Shown here in pieces: positions 1-10,682 of a stretch of 64,000 nt of DNA. Every line of letters starts with the position of its first letter. Position 1 is the stretch's first letter. The stretch is from Proteles cristata cristata (taxonomy: Eukaryota; Chordata; Mammalia; Carnivora; Hyaenidae). Under the pieces are notes generated by a model, which was given only the letters and a program-made list of their open reading frames with translations, was not told the DNA's origin and searched no databases. The stretch covers positions 186,001 to 250,000 of the forward strand of contig JAESUZ010004533.1 of assembly GCA_017311185.1 (NCBI GenBank). The letters run 5' to 3'. The position numbers and the translations under genes were made by a program.

Positions 1-1165
1 AATCTTGCCAGAAAAGATACCAGGTCCAGATATTTTTACCAAACTTTAATGAATAAATTATTTCAGTCTTATGCTAATTCTTCTAGAATATAGAAAAAGA
101 GACAATACTTCCCTACTCATTCTGTGAGTATATAAACTTAACACCCAACTTTGGCAATATAGTACAAAAAGGAAAATTACTGGCCAGTCTCATTCTTGAA
201 TATTGGTGTAAAAATTCTAGACTAAATATTAACAAGCCAAATCCAGCACTATACAAAAAAGATAATGCATTGTGATTATAGTGGGCTTCCTCTAGGAACA
301 CAAGGGTAGTTTAGCGTTTAAATATTTATAAATGTCATTCATTACATCAAGAGATTAAATGAGAAAAAAATCAATGCAAGAGATAAAGAAAATTTTTTGG
401 ACCCATTCAAAATCTATGATTTTTAAAAAGAAATCTGAATATTGGAGGACATTCTCTTAATATTGAAGCTGGATATTGGAAGACATTCCCTTAATCAGAT
501 AAAGGGCATTAAACAAACAAACAGCACCATACAGTGAACATTATTCTTAATGATGAAATCTTGTAAGTATCCTTTTTAAGATCCAGAAAAGGCAAGAACA
601 CCCACTATTGTCAGCTTTCATTAATATTTTATTGGATTTCTAGTAAGGCAAGGAATAATTAAGAAGCAAATTAGTCATTATTTCCAGATAATATGATTCT
701 CTACCCAGAAAGTTAAAAGAATCTAGAGACTTCTTAAAGAATAAGAAGGTGTTTGGATATCATGTTATTATATAAACTGTTTGCCATCAACAAGTAGATG
801 TAACAGGAGGAAGATATGATAGCAACCAAAAATGGTACTTATAAATAAATCTAGCAAAAGATGTACATAATCTTTATGAAGTAAAATATAAACCTTTCTA
901 GAAAGATATTAAAGAAGATCTAAATAAGTGGAGAACTATACTATGTTGATTTGGTAGAAGATTTGATATCTTGGACCATTGATTCTTTCCAAATTGATGT
1001 ATAAATTCAATGCAATTCCAATTAAAATCTCATTAGGGATTTTTTTTCTTTTTTGATAGAACTTGGAAAAACTGATTGCAAAATTTATATGTAAGTCCAT
1101 ACATTAAAATAGAGCTACAAAACTCCTGAGGAGCAGCAAGAAGAGAAACATTTATAAAACTATAG
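1..1165 (+). pseudogene. Decayed L1 ORF2 (reverse transcriptase region)
   Basis: The whole stretch follows the order of a mammalian L1 ORF2 in sense orientation. It starts in the segment before the reverse-transcriptase core (agaaaagataccaggtccag), passes through aggaaaattactggccagtc and agattaaatgagaaaaa, then aaggcaagaacacccactat and ttcaatgcaattccaatt. In an intact L1 this segment encodes the enzyme that copies L1 RNA into DNA at the target site. Stops and indels are frequent and no frame stays open beyond short runs, so it is a fossil (old L1M age by divergence). It enters from beyond the left edge. The 3' end near 1165 is my estimate. Confidence 0.75.
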
Positions 1166-1189
1166 TATAATTAAAATTATTTCGAAAGT

Positions 1190-1233
1190 AGCTAACCCAG
1201 AGTAAGTACTCAATAAATGTTAGTTATTATTAT
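1190..1233 (+). repeat. MIR 3' end fragment
   Basis: The segment agtaagtactcaataaatgt followed by tagttattatta matches the conserved 3' end of MIR, an ancient tRNA-derived SINE. Only the tail survives. Confidence 0.55.
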
Positions 1234-1634
1234 ATTTCCACATTTCAGTATGTATATATTTTTGTAGTAAACATTTGCAAGGATTGTTTCTTTCCCTTAT
1301 TAGGAGCATTTCAAAACCTAAGCCTTAGAAAAAATTTGAACTGTTCGTAAGGCCTGGGTTATAGCTGCACTCTGGATTATGTGGCTCCAGTTTTGGAACT
1401 GAGTTCTCTATTCCCTTTGCCTCTCCTGCCAGCTTCCTGTCTTTCTTTGAGTCTGAATGGAAATGTAGGCTGTTGGGACAATGTCTATCTAAAATGGAGT
1501 AAGGAGGTAAGAAGCAGTATCCAGAATGCTTGTAACAAAAAAAGAAAGGGATAAACTTGTACTCCTTGGGTGGCAGAAGAGGCATACTTAGTGGACAGGG
1601 CAACGGTTGGTCATAAGTGGTAAACTGGTGAAAG

Positions 1635-1668
1635 TCATTCATTCATTCATTCATTCATTCATTCATTC
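1635..1668. repeat. (ATTC)n microsatellite
   Basis: About 8.5 uninterrupted tetranucleotide units. Flanking text (tgtctggcatggatataaag) resembles an ancient repeat that often begins with attcattcaacaaatattta, so the array may have grown from that start. Confidence 0.9.
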
Positions 1669-3545
1669 AAGAAAACTATTACCTGTGTATGAAACACCAT
1701 GTCTGGCATGGATATAAAGATGCATTAGACAGATCCCTGTGTATGAGCACTTACAGACTAGCTGGAAAGACATGCCTGGAAAATATTAAAATATAGTATG
1801 CCGACTACTAGAGTACAGTTGATACCAGAGTTCTGTCAGAGCAATGAGGCTGAAGGATGAACTACAGGAAGTAGAAACAGTTTCTCAAAGGAGGTATCAT
1901 TCATGCTTGGTCTTGGTATCTGTGTTGTTGAAGGAGGAGATGGTGGAGGTATATACCATAAGGCTATACATGCAGAATTTTCCAGATGTGTGTAAGCAGT
2001 ATCAACTTCTATACTGTAAGTGCCATGGAAATTTTGTAAAGGGCGTTCATACCACACAGTTTACTGTTTGTGAATTTTAAACTCTTGCCTTCTTCCTTCC
2101 TACCTACTTTTTGAGTAATCAATAGCCAAATTACCCAAAACTTGACAGTGGTGGGGAGGAGGCAGAGAACCGGGATCCTGAGAAACAGACTGGCTCTATA
2201 GAGTGTGGAGTAAAGGAGAATTCAGTGTTGCAACTTCTTTGATTTGCATGGAAATGTTTAGAGAGTGAAGTAATTTTGCAGGTCTGTGGTTTTACCTGTG
2301 ATTTATGTGAGGCTTCTTTCTTAAACTGTATGGTCCTGGTAAATGTTGAGGCATAGCTGAAAATCAGTACAAGTTTTATCAGTGACCTTTGTGAATCCTA
2401 CTCTGGTTGGCATAGTTGTTTCACCTGATCACACATTCAACAGTGTAGAACTCTGAGATGGAACAAGAGGGTGACACGGACAATTAGCACTGCTACTAAA
2501 GAAGCTTATGATTGAGGTTAGAACTCTAAGATGTGAATAAACTTCTTTTGAGAAGGGGCTGCTCTTACAGAGAATGTTATATGACACCGAAAGTGCAGGA
2601 AATGGGCTCTGGGCAAGAAAAAAGTGCCTCCACAGGAGGCATAGTTCTAAGAACCAAAATTTTGAGAGAGTAACAGAGGAAATCTCTTCGTCAACTGCCA
2701 AATTACATAAATTCTAGAATGTTTCCTTAAGACAAGCACCCTCCGCCTGGAATGGAGGATGCCATGGGCCCCATCAAAATCGAAGAGATGGACAGGATGG
2801 GAAGCGTTAGGTGTTCAGGGGTTCATCTGAGTTTCCCTGCAGGTGTCACTGACAAAGTGCAGCTGGGCTCTGTAGCTCAGGAGTCCTTGCCTGGAGGGTA
2901 CAGTGGGTACGATGCTTTGTTGCATTTGAGATTCCTACACTTGTAGCAGTTGCTTGGTGAGCTATGGCTGAGTTCTGGCTGAGATAACGCTCATTTCAAA
3001 ACCTGGGATAGCTTTTAACGATAATTGAGTTTCTTAGAGTTAAAGGGAGAAACACAAGCCATATGGAAATAAGTGGAGAATTTTAATGGGAAGAGCTATA
3101 AATGTGCAATTAAATCTGAAAGTCATTGTAGTATTTTGTAATTTCTTCTTATGTCCCCTGTGAGGTTCTATAATGCCCGTCAACCTCTTTCCACGTCACT
3201 AACTTTAGAGTTCCCCCAAGGCTATGACCCGTGGTCATAGAAGCACTGTTGGTTTGCCACCCCCTTTGCTGTCTTGGGGGACTCATCCATATGTGGTTTA
3301 CAAACTAGCTTGTATGCATAAATTGTATTTCTACACCTCTTGCCCCAGTATCTTCCATCTCTACAGGCCAAGATCTCTAAAGTACACTTCTCTGTGTGTA
3401 ACATTCTGTTAAGTAAAATAAACAGATTACATTGCTTTTAAAAAAAAAAATCAAAGTAAATGATATCAACAGATTGTCAGTGCTTTAGAATCATCCCATT
3501 GTGGTACTTTGAACTGATTATCTGTCTTCCTGATAATTCTTCATC
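1669..3545. other. Unassigned, mostly unique sequence
   Basis: I see no recognisable gene or repeat family here apart from a possible ancient repeat at 1670-1810. Open frames reach 90 codons (minus, 2429-2701) and 78 codons (plus, 1844-2080) and show no known domain. A polyadenylation-type signal followed by an A-run lies at 3417-3449. Confidence 0.5.
3417..3449 (+). promoter_or_regulatory. AATAAA signal followed by A-run (possible transcript 3' end)
   Basis: AATAAA at 3417-3422 is followed about 17 bases later by an uninterrupted run of about eleven A (3439-3449). That spacing fits a polyadenylated RNA copied back into the genome or a retroelement tail. I found no matching duplication upstream and could not identify the source. 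Confidence 0.3.
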
Positions 3546-3549
3546 TAGA

Positions 3550-3768
3550 ATTGTACTGCCTACTACTATAGCCCCTAGCTGTCTGTGGCTATTTAAAACT
3601 GTGTGGATTAAAATGAATAGAATGAAAACTTCAGCTTGGCAGCAACACTAGTCACATTAGCCACATTATAAGTGTTCAGTAGCCACGTGTGGCTAGTGCC
3701 TACTTAACTGGATAGGGCAGATATAAAACATTTCCGTCGCTGGACAACATTCTTTTGGACAGTGCTGA
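3550..3768. mobile_element. hAT-like non-autonomous DNA transposon remnant
   Basis: Contains agccacgtgtggctagtgcc and ends ttcttttggacagtgctg, the recurrent end of a short mammalian hAT-like family. Remnants of the same family lie near 11.7 and 21.8 kb. The left end is decayed. Confidence 0.55.
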
Positions 3769-4154
3769 TCTAGGACGTTTCTTGTATTTGTCTTGAACTT
3801 TTACTGTTCTCTACCAGCTAAGCCAGGCAACACCCGCAGTGCACCTAGACTTTTACAACAGACACTTTATGGTCTTCTCTCTCCAATTTCTCAGTCCTTC
3901 CAATGTACTCCCATGAATCATCCTGAAACTGAGGGCCACACCTGGGCCTTGTCATCATCCAGAATCACTGCCTCTGACACTTAAATCTAAGAACGAAGAA
4001 CTACTTCTGAGTTGCTTTGCTCTCTGATACCACCGTGTCTGATCTTCAGTTACACTGAGACCTTCAGTGTACTTCAGTGTTCTTCAGTTACACTGAGAGG
4101 GGTCCAGTTCCCGGGCCCCTCTATTTATTTTCATTTGACTCTTCTGTCTTTCTT
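3769..4154. other. Unassigned sequence
   Basis: No gene seen. A local duplication is visible around 4052-4096, where cttcagt and ttacactgaga units recur. Confidence 0.4.
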
Positions 4155-4375
4155 TTTTTTTAAATTTTAAAATGTTTGTTTATTTTTGAAGGAGAGAGAC
4201 AGAGCATGAGTGGGTAAGTGGGGAACAGGCAGAGAGAGGGAGACAGAATCTGAAGCAGGCTTTGGGTCCTGAGCTGTCAGCACAGAGCCCGACGTGGGGC
4301 TCGAACTCACAAACCATGAGATCATCACCTGACCTGAAGTCAGACACCCAAACCACCTAGCCATCCAGGCGCCCC
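4155..4375 (-). mobile_element. Felid CAN SINE (older form)
   Basis: Ends at the reverse complement of the SINE head (ccatccaggcgcccc) with the T-rich tail complement at the left. Moderately diverged. Confidence 0.92.
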
Positions 4376-4716
4376 AACTTTTCTGTTTTTTCTTAGCCAG
4401 CCTAGTGTCCATCTTTACATGCTCCTCTTGCCATTATTCTAGACTCTACAAATGCTTATCCTTCTGATAAATCCTCCTTAACTTCTCTGCTTCATTATCA
4501 GGTAAGTGGAGCAGGAAAACTGACAAAATTACTTGCACCTGAAGTCAGTCAGGTGCACTCAGCTAGTGTTTTTCCAACTGAGACACAACCCATCAATGAG
4601 CTCAGTCTAGTGAGTTTTTTGGGGTGTTTTTTTTAGGTTAAATAGGATGGAGTAGAAAGCATTCATCTCAGAAAGGAAGAGTAAGTATTGTTTCATGAAT
4701 CTTTTGTGTTAGTTAT
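4376..4716. other. Unassigned sequence
   Basis: AT-rich and repeat-poor. Nothing recognised. Confidence 0.4.
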
Positions 4717-4750
4717 ACACACACACACACGAAAAACACACAGACACACA
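4717..4750. repeat. Imperfect (AC)n microsatellite
   Basis: AC units interrupted by gaaa and aga. Confidence 0.85.
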
Positions 4751-4921
4751 TTATGTATGTGTTGGGCCACAATATAAAAGGCATTTCTCTTTTTTAATGT
4801 TTATTTATTTATTGAGAGAGAGAGAGAGAGAGAGCGAGTGAGGGAAGAGCAAAGAGAGAGGGGGAGAGAGAATCCCAAGCAGGCTCTGCATTGTCAGCAC
4901 AGAACCCAACAAGGGGCTTGA

Positions 4922-4994
4922 TCTCATAAACCATGAGATCAGGTGCCTTCTTAGCGCAGTGGGCAGCACGTCAGTCTCATAAACCATGAGATCA
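4922..4994. repeat. 20-bp perfect direct repeats flanking the tRNA insertion
   Basis: tctcataaaccatgagatca occurs at 4922-4941 and again at 4975-4994 with no mismatch. In other copies of this SINE the corresponding segment occurs once, so this is a duplication made at insertion. Confidence 0.9.
4945..4982 (+). pseudogene. 5' half of elongator tRNA-Met (CAT), retroinserted
   Basis: These 38 bases read as the 5' half of an elongator tRNA-Met: acceptor strand gcctt, then ttagcgcagtgggcagcac (D arm), gtcag, and the anticodon loop ctcataa with anticodon CAT. From my memory of mammalian tRNA-Met about 35 of 38 positions agree. It stops exactly at the 3' edge of the anticodon loop and has no 3' half, CCA or poly(A). 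The last eight bases (tctcataa) are shared with the SINE target. Three extra bases (ggt, 4942-4944) precede it. It cannot fold as a tRNA, so it is not a tRNA gene. Family precedent: tailless retropseudogenes made from truncated tRNAs. Confidence 0.85.
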
Positions 4995-5570
4995 TGACCT
5001 GAGCCAAACCATGACCTGGACACTTAACTGACTGAGTCACCCAGGCACCCCACTGAGTTTTTTTTCTTCATGTAACTTAGCACACTTTCTATCTCAGTAT
5101 ACACATGTCCACATAATTCTTTAAATTGCTCTATAATTTTACATAGTATAGACTTAATTTCCCTTTCTCCCACTAATGGGTATTTAGATTGTTTTCGGAG
5201 TTTGGCCATTACAGATAATACTGCTATAAAAAGCTTTCTACATATATTGGATCATAACTGAGAGATCCAATCTATCTGTTGGATAGATACTTAAAAGTGG
5301 AATTGCTGGTCAAAGAGTATATGCATCTAAAATTTCAATAGATACTGCCAATTGTCTTCCAAATAACTGTAGCCAACTTATATTTCCATAAAGACCTTTT
5401 CCTGATACTCTTACACTAACATTGAATGTTTAACATTTGCAAATCTGATTGTAAAAAGCATCCAATTGTTGCTTTTTTGCATTCTTTTGATCAATAGTAA
5501 TCCCAATCATCTTTTCACAAGTCTAGTGTGAAAAGTTTTGGTGAAATACTTGTTTTATCTTTGCCTATTT

Positions 5571-5760
5571 TTTTAAAGTTCATTTATTTATTTTGAGAGA
5601 GAGAGGGTGAGAGAGCAGGTGAGGGGCAGAGAGAGAGAGAATCCCAAGCAAGCTCTGCACTGTTAGCACAGAGACAGACATGGGACTTATGAACTGTGAG
5701 ATTATGACCTGAGCTGAAATCAAGAGTCAGACACTGAACCGGATGAGCTACTCAGGTGCC
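5571..5760 (-). mobile_element. Felid CAN SINE (older, diverged)
   Basis: First of three head-to-tail minus-strand SINEs. Its head is degraded (ctcaggtgcc). Confidence 0.9.
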
Positions 5761-5790
5761 TACCTATTTTTTTTTTATTGTTTGTTTATT

Positions 5791-6019
5791 TTATTTTATT
5801 TTTTAAAATATTTTTATTTATTTCTAGGAGAGAGAGAAAGAGAGAGACAGCGTGAGCAGGGGAGGGTCAGAGAGAGAGGGGTACAGACTCCGAAACAGGC
5901 TCCAGGCTCTGAGCTGGCAGTCAGCACAGAGCCCGACGCGGGGCTTGAACCCATGAACCGCGAGATCATGACCTAAGCGAAAGTCGGACGCTTAACCGAC
6001 TAAGCCACCCAGGCGCCCC
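5791..6019 (-). mobile_element. Felid CAN SINE, young subfamily
   Basis: Carries the young-group markers gcgaaagtcggacgcttaac and ggcagtcagcacagagc. Middle member of the three-SINE array. Confidence 0.95.
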
Positions 6020-6227
6020 ATATTGTTTGTTTATTTTTGAAAGAGAGAGAGCGCGCACGAGCAGTGGGAGGGGCAGAAAAAGAGAGAGGGGGAGAGAGAA
6101 TCCCAAACAGGCTCTGCACCATCAGCACAGAGCCAGACATGGGCTCTAACTCATGAACTGTGAGATCATGATCTGAGCTGAAACCAAGCGTCAGATGCTT
6201 AACCGACTTGAGCCACCTGGATGCCCC
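6020..6227 (-). mobile_element. Felid CAN SINE (older form)
   Basis: Third member of the array, abutting the previous head. Ends cacctggatgcccc. Confidence 0.93.
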
Positions 6228-6949
6228 TACCCTTGCCTGTCTTTAAATTGTGTTGTCTTTTTCTTACTGATTTGTAGGAGCTCTTAAAAATATTTTCTCC
6301 CAGTCTGTTGCTTTTTCTCATCTTTTAAAAGGTCTTGTTTTATTTAAAAGTTTAAAATTTTTACATGATGAAATGGTCAATATATAGCCTCTGGGTCTGG
6401 TAAAAAACTTTTCACCCCAAGATTATATTAAAAGGATCTTGTACTTTCTTAGGATGCTTTTATAGTTTTGTTTTTACACTTAGCTCTTTAATCCATGTGG
6501 AATTTATTTTTGTGCAACACAGGAAATAGGGATCTAATTTTGTTTCCAAATGGTTAGCTATTTGTGCCAATGCCATTTGATGTAAAATGCTGCCTTTATC
6601 ATAACTGAAAGTATAAATATGTGTCTGCATCTAGATTCCCTCTGTGTCCTCTCTTGACTGTACCACATGTTTTAATCATTAAAGCTTTATGTTTTGAAAC
6701 CTGGTATGGTCAATGCTCCCGTGTTGTTCTTTTTCAAATGTAGTCTTACATATTTTTCTCTTCCAGGTGAACTTTATAATAAGCTTATAAAGAACCATGC
6801 TTGGATCTTGTCTGAGACTATATTAAATTTTTAGGTTAATAGGATAGCTTTACAATTTTGAATTTTTTCATCCTGAAATATGGTATATTTCATTTACTCA
6901 AGTCTTCTTTAGGATATCTTTCAGGTAAATTTTATTTTTAATGTTCATT

Positions 6950-7159
6950 AAAATTTTTTAAAAGTTTTATTCATTTTTGATAGAGACAGAGCTTGAGCAG
7001 GAGAGGGGCAGAGAGAGAGTGAGATATAGAATCCAAAGCAGAGTCCAGACTCTTGAGTTGTCAGCACAGAGCCCGACACAGGGCTCAATCTCACAAACCG
7101 TGAGATTATGACCTGAGCTGAAGTCAGATGCTTAACTAACTGAGCCACCCAGACACCCC
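6950..7159 (-). mobile_element. Felid CAN SINE (older form)
   Basis: Inserted in the antisense L1. Head complement cacccagacacccc. Confidence 0.92.
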
Positions 7160-7245
7160 CAGTTTATTTTTATTTACATGAGTATTATGCATTTCTCATT
7201 AGGGTTGTTTCTGGATATTTCAACTTTTGCTATTTCTGTGAATGG

Positions 7246-7434
7246 ATTTTTTAAAATGTTTATTTATTTTTGAGAGAGAGCAGAGTGTAAGTTGGGGAGA
7301 GGCAGAATTTGAAGTAGGCTTCAGGCTCTGAACTGTCAGCATAGAGCCTGATGCAGGGCTCAAACCCAAGAACTGTGCCATGGTGAACTGAGCTGAAGTC
7401 AGATGCTTAACCGACTGAGCCATTCAGGAGCCCC
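7246..7434 (-). mobile_element. Felid CAN SINE (older, body shortened)
   Basis: Shortened in the purine-rich part. Head complement cattcaggagcccc. Confidence 0.9.
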
Positions 7435-7705
7435 AGATGTTTTTTCATTATATTTTCTATTGATTATTGCTGGAATTCAGGGCATTTACATGTCTTTTTT
7501 GTATTGATTTTGTACTTAGCTACCTTAATGAACTTCTATTAAGTATTTATATATTAATATTATTTCAGTAGATGCTAATGAACTTTCTAGCTTGACAGTG
7601 ACATTGTCTCCAAATAATGGCTTAATTTCTTACTTTGAGATCTTTCCCACTTATTTCCTTTTTCTTAAAAACTTTTTTTGTCTTTATTACACTGGCTAGG
7701 ATGTT

Positions 7706-8201
7706 GTGGTGGCATTGTTGTTTGTTTCCCAGCACCCCTTTCTCCTAAACACATCTTGATTGATTGATTATTTGTTTTTGTGGAATTACCTCTCCCCCAC
7801 TGTGGGCAGTCATGGAAGAATGGTAAATCCAGGGGCCCTGCTTTCTCATAATGGAAGTAAAAGAGGCCCTTGGATATTATTTTATTAGGTCTTTTCCCTT
7901 AGTTCCCCTGCATTGTTAAGGGGGAAGTCCATGACACTAGCTTAGCCAATTAGACTTACCATCCCTAGGACTTTAGCTCTTCAAGAAATTGAACCCTATC
8001 TAAGTAAGCAAGAAAAACTGCAATTCATTGATTCCAGAGACCAAAGAATTCCTGTCTGTTTCTGAGCTAGTTTCTCCAGTCTTTTGGTTGATGCTGTGAA
8101 CTTTCTACAAGCTTTCTAATAAATCCCCCCTCCCTTTGGATCAAATTAGTCTGAATCAGTTTCTGTTGCTTGCAACCAAGAAACTTTTGTCTGATACATA
8201 T
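7706..8201 (+). mobile_element. Solo LTR (ERVL/MaLR-like)
   Basis: Interrupts the antisense L1: L1 text stops after ggctaggatgttgtggtgg and resumes at attcttggtcttatc. The inside has an LTR-like 3' part, with AATAAA at 8118-8123 followed by gcttgcaaccaagaaacttt and tctgatacat, a common MaLR/ERVL-type end. No internal retroviral genes are attached. Exact ends are uncertain. Confidence 0.55.
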
Positions 8202-8263
8202 TCTTGGTCTTATCTTTAATTAGAGTACCTTTAATAGTTCACCATCTAAAATAATTTGCATTT

Positions 8264-8469
8264 GGGGAGCCTGGGTGGCTCAGTTGGTTGAGCATCCAAC
8301 TTCAGCTCAGGTCACGATCTTGTGGTCAATGAGTTCAAACCCTGCATTGGGCTTTGTGCTGACATCTCAGAGCCTGTAGCCTGCTTCAGATTCTGTGTCT
8401 CCTTCTCTCTTTGCCCCTCCCCTGCTCTCTCTCTCTCTCAAACATAAATAAATATTAAAACATTTTTAA
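8264..8469 (+). mobile_element. Felid CAN SINE (older form) with 14-bp TSD
   Basis: Flanked by aaaataatttgcat at 8248-8261 and 8470-8483, an exact match. Confidence 0.95.
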
Positions 8470-8712
8470 AAAATAATTTGCATGTTTCTGATGGTTAACT
8501 TCCATCTAGAAAAAGGATGTTTCTATTCCTACCTTATAAAATATTTTCTGAAAGCTAAAATGGGACTTTTACTTCAAAAAGACTGCTGTCTTCTATCAAA
8601 TGCATTTTCATATCTATCAAAATAAAGATAATCCTGATATTTTCTCCTTTGTTGGTGAAATTTCCTAACATTGACTTATCCTTGTATTCCTATAAAAAGC
8701 CTTATTTGTGTT

Positions 8713-8721
8713 ACATACACA

Positions 8722-8752
<31 letters not shown>
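8713..8752. repeat. (AC)n microsatellite
   Basis: About 19 dinucleotide units with one AAAC interruption, lying in the antisense L1. Confidence 0.92.
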
Positions 8753-8755
<3 letters not shown>

Positions 8756-8955
8756 TGTATTTGATTTACTAATATTTGGCTTAGGATTTTTGCACCTATA
8801 TTTTTGAATAATATTGTCAATAACTATCTTACTTAATGTGCAATTTTTGTCTAATTTTGGTAACACAGTTATGTTTATTTTGGAAAATAAAGTGGGAAAA
8901 CTTTTTACCTTTTCTATGATCAATCTGGAATTGTTTTCCTAAAATAGAATCATTT

Positions 8956-9130
8956 GGGCACCTGAGTGGCTCAGTCAGCTAAGCATTCAACTCTTGATCT
9001 TGGCTCAGGTCATGATCTCACAATTTGTGAGCCTTTTGGGCTCTGTGCCGACAATGTGGAGCCTGCTTGGGATCCTCTGTCTCCCTCTCTCTCTGCCTCT
9101 CCCCTCTCTCTCTCAAAATAAAAAAAAGAA
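8956..9130 (+). mobile_element. Felid CAN SINE (older form)
   Basis: Head gggcacctgagtggctcagt. The CT region is short and the tail ends aaaataaaaaaaag. Confidence 0.93.
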
Positions 9131-9499
9131 ATTATTTTTTCCCCTAATTTTTTCTAGAACTCACCTGTAAAACCATTTAGATCTTCTTGATGCCTTCTCA
9201 GGGATAGATTTTTTAAATTACATTTCTATTTTCTCCAGTGGTTTTTGGTCTCTTTGTGTTTTCTATCTTCTCTGACCCAGTTATATTAAAGCTATCCACC
9301 TAATTTAGGTTTTCAGTTTCTTGACGATAACCTATGTTTAATATTATTTTAAAAATAAGAGCTTTCTATAGTTATGTTCCTTTTTTTAATTCTAAAAGAT
9401 GTTTGTGTTCTCTCTCTCTCTCCTTAATCAGTCATGATAAAAATTTGTCTACCTCATTGGTCTTTTCAAATATTAAGTCTATGGATCTTGAGAAACTTA

Positions 9500-9778
9500 A
9501 CAGAAGACATGCAAGAAGGGAAGGGGGAAAAATAGTTACAGAGAGGGACGGAGGCAAACCATAAGAGACTCTTAAATACAGAGAACAATCTGAGGGTTGA
9601 TTGGGGGAGTGGGTGTGAGGGGAAAATGGGTGATGGGCATGGAGGAGGGCACTTGTTGGGATGAACACTGGGTGTTGTATGTAAGCAATGAACTGCAGGA
9701 ATCTACCCCAAAAACCAAGAGCACACTTTACACACTGTATGTTAGCCAATTTGACAATAAATTATTATTTAAAAAAGA
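9500..9778 (+). mobile_element. Carnivoran L1 3' UTR, 5'-truncated copy
   Basis: Contains hallmarks of carnivoran L1 3' UTRs: accataagagactcttaaat, gatgggcatggaggagggca, gttgggatgaacactgggtg, then tttgacaataaatt and an A-rich tail. It sits in opposite orientation inside the older antisense L1. No clear TSD. Confidence 0.8.
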
Positions 9779-9944
9779 AAAATATAAATTTTTCTTTTCC
9801 ATTTTGTTAATATTTATATTTGTCTTCATTAGTTGCTTTTTTGTACTTTCTTTGGGCTTATTTTGCTTTTGAGTTGATAAATTATATGGGAGACAAAGGC
9901 TGCCTTCTCTATAAAAGCTGAAAACATCAGTGTTTCTTTTAACT

Positions 9945-10355
9945 TGGACACGGGCACAAGATCTGGGCTCTAAATAGAGCAAAGCTACCTACCCCCGTGT
10001 TTGAATTGGCAGCCAGCAGGGCACAGGAGTGACTGCGGTGGCATTTGCAGCAAGATCAAGTTCTTGAGACAGCACTGACGGACCGCCAGGGGCAGCCCCA
10101 GAATCCGGGCTGTCAGGGTCAGTGGTACCAGATGCAGCTGCTGGCACCTGGTGGTGGCAGGAGCGCTGTCCTGTGCAGACTAGTCTGGTAACACTATGGT
10201 GGGCATAATCCTACCTGTGCCCCTCTAAGCTGGTTCTCCTGCTCAGGCAGTGCTTCTGTGAGCTAATCTGTGTTCTTTAAGACATTCATTTTCTGCCTTA
10301 GTCCACCAGACTTGGTTTCTATTGTTTCCAAATAAGAATCTTGACTGAATACACG
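9945..10355 (+). mobile_element. LTR-like GC-rich block in the antisense L1
   Basis: Clearly more GC-rich than its surroundings (9980-10260). Its end, ttccaaataagaatcttgac then tgaatac, resembles LTR ends of the MaLR/ERVL kind. No coding frame of note. A captured transcript fragment is an alternative. Confidence 0.35.
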
Positions 10356-10460
10356 CTTTCATTGTTATTACTTTCAAATAAATCATGTTTCTAAACAACA
10401 TTTTAGTTTTCTCTTTCTCATGGGGATTATTTAGAAGGATGTTTAAAATATTCCCCAGTT

Positions 10461-10682
10461 CCAGGGCACCTGGACATCTCAGTCAGTTAAGCATACTACT
10501 TTAGCTCAGATAGTATGATCTCATGGTTTGTGAGTTTGAGCCCCACGTCCGGCTCTGTAATTACAGCTTGGAGCCTGGAGGCTGCTTCGGATTCTGTGTA
10601 TGTGTGTGTGTCTCTCTCTCTGCCCCTCTCCCGCTTGTTCTCTCTCCCTTTCTTTCTCTCTCTCAAAAATAAATAAGCCCTG
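10461..10682 (+). mobile_element. Felid CAN SINE (older form) with 16-bp TSD
   Basis: Flanked by aaaatattccccagtt (10445-10460) and aaaatatttcccagtt (10683-10698), one mismatch. The pyrimidine region includes a short TG run. Confidence 0.95.

Larger units (their letters stand above)
4791..5051 (-). mobile_element. Felid CAN SINE carrying an internal insertion
   Basis: Standard minus-strand SINE from the tail complement (4791) to the head complement ccaggcacccc. It is about 50 bases longer than its neighbours because positions 4942-4974 plus one copy of a 20-bp duplication were inserted inside it; see the tRNA-Met fragment. Confidence 0.93.
5052..9487 (-). mobile_element. Long decayed antisense L1, 3' portion
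   Basis: Between younger insertions the sequence reads as the complement of an L1M-age element, with the 3' region at the left (gtggaattgctggtcaaag near 5297) and ORF2 to the right (cattggtcttttcaaatatt near 9456). Order is collinear throughout, so it looks like one element. It is interrupted by SINEs, by an LTR-like element (7706-8201) and by a carnivoran L1 3' end (from 9500). No usable ORF remains. Confidence 0.65.

Noticed and set aside
2836..2849. CTCF-like motif cctgcaggtgtcac
   Set aside because: Two mismatches at constrained positions and no other support.
4945..4982. Functional tRNA-Met gene
   Set aside because: Only the 5' half is present; no T arm, B box or acceptor 3' strand.
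7220..7423. Recurrent protein MAQSVKHLTSAQ... on many ORFs, looking like a multigene family
   Set aside because: It is the translation of the CAN SINE head; every instance maps onto a SINE copy.
7706..8201. Endogenous retrovirus provirus
   Set aside because: Only LTR-like sequence; no gag, pol or env text on either side, and the L1 resumes at both edges.
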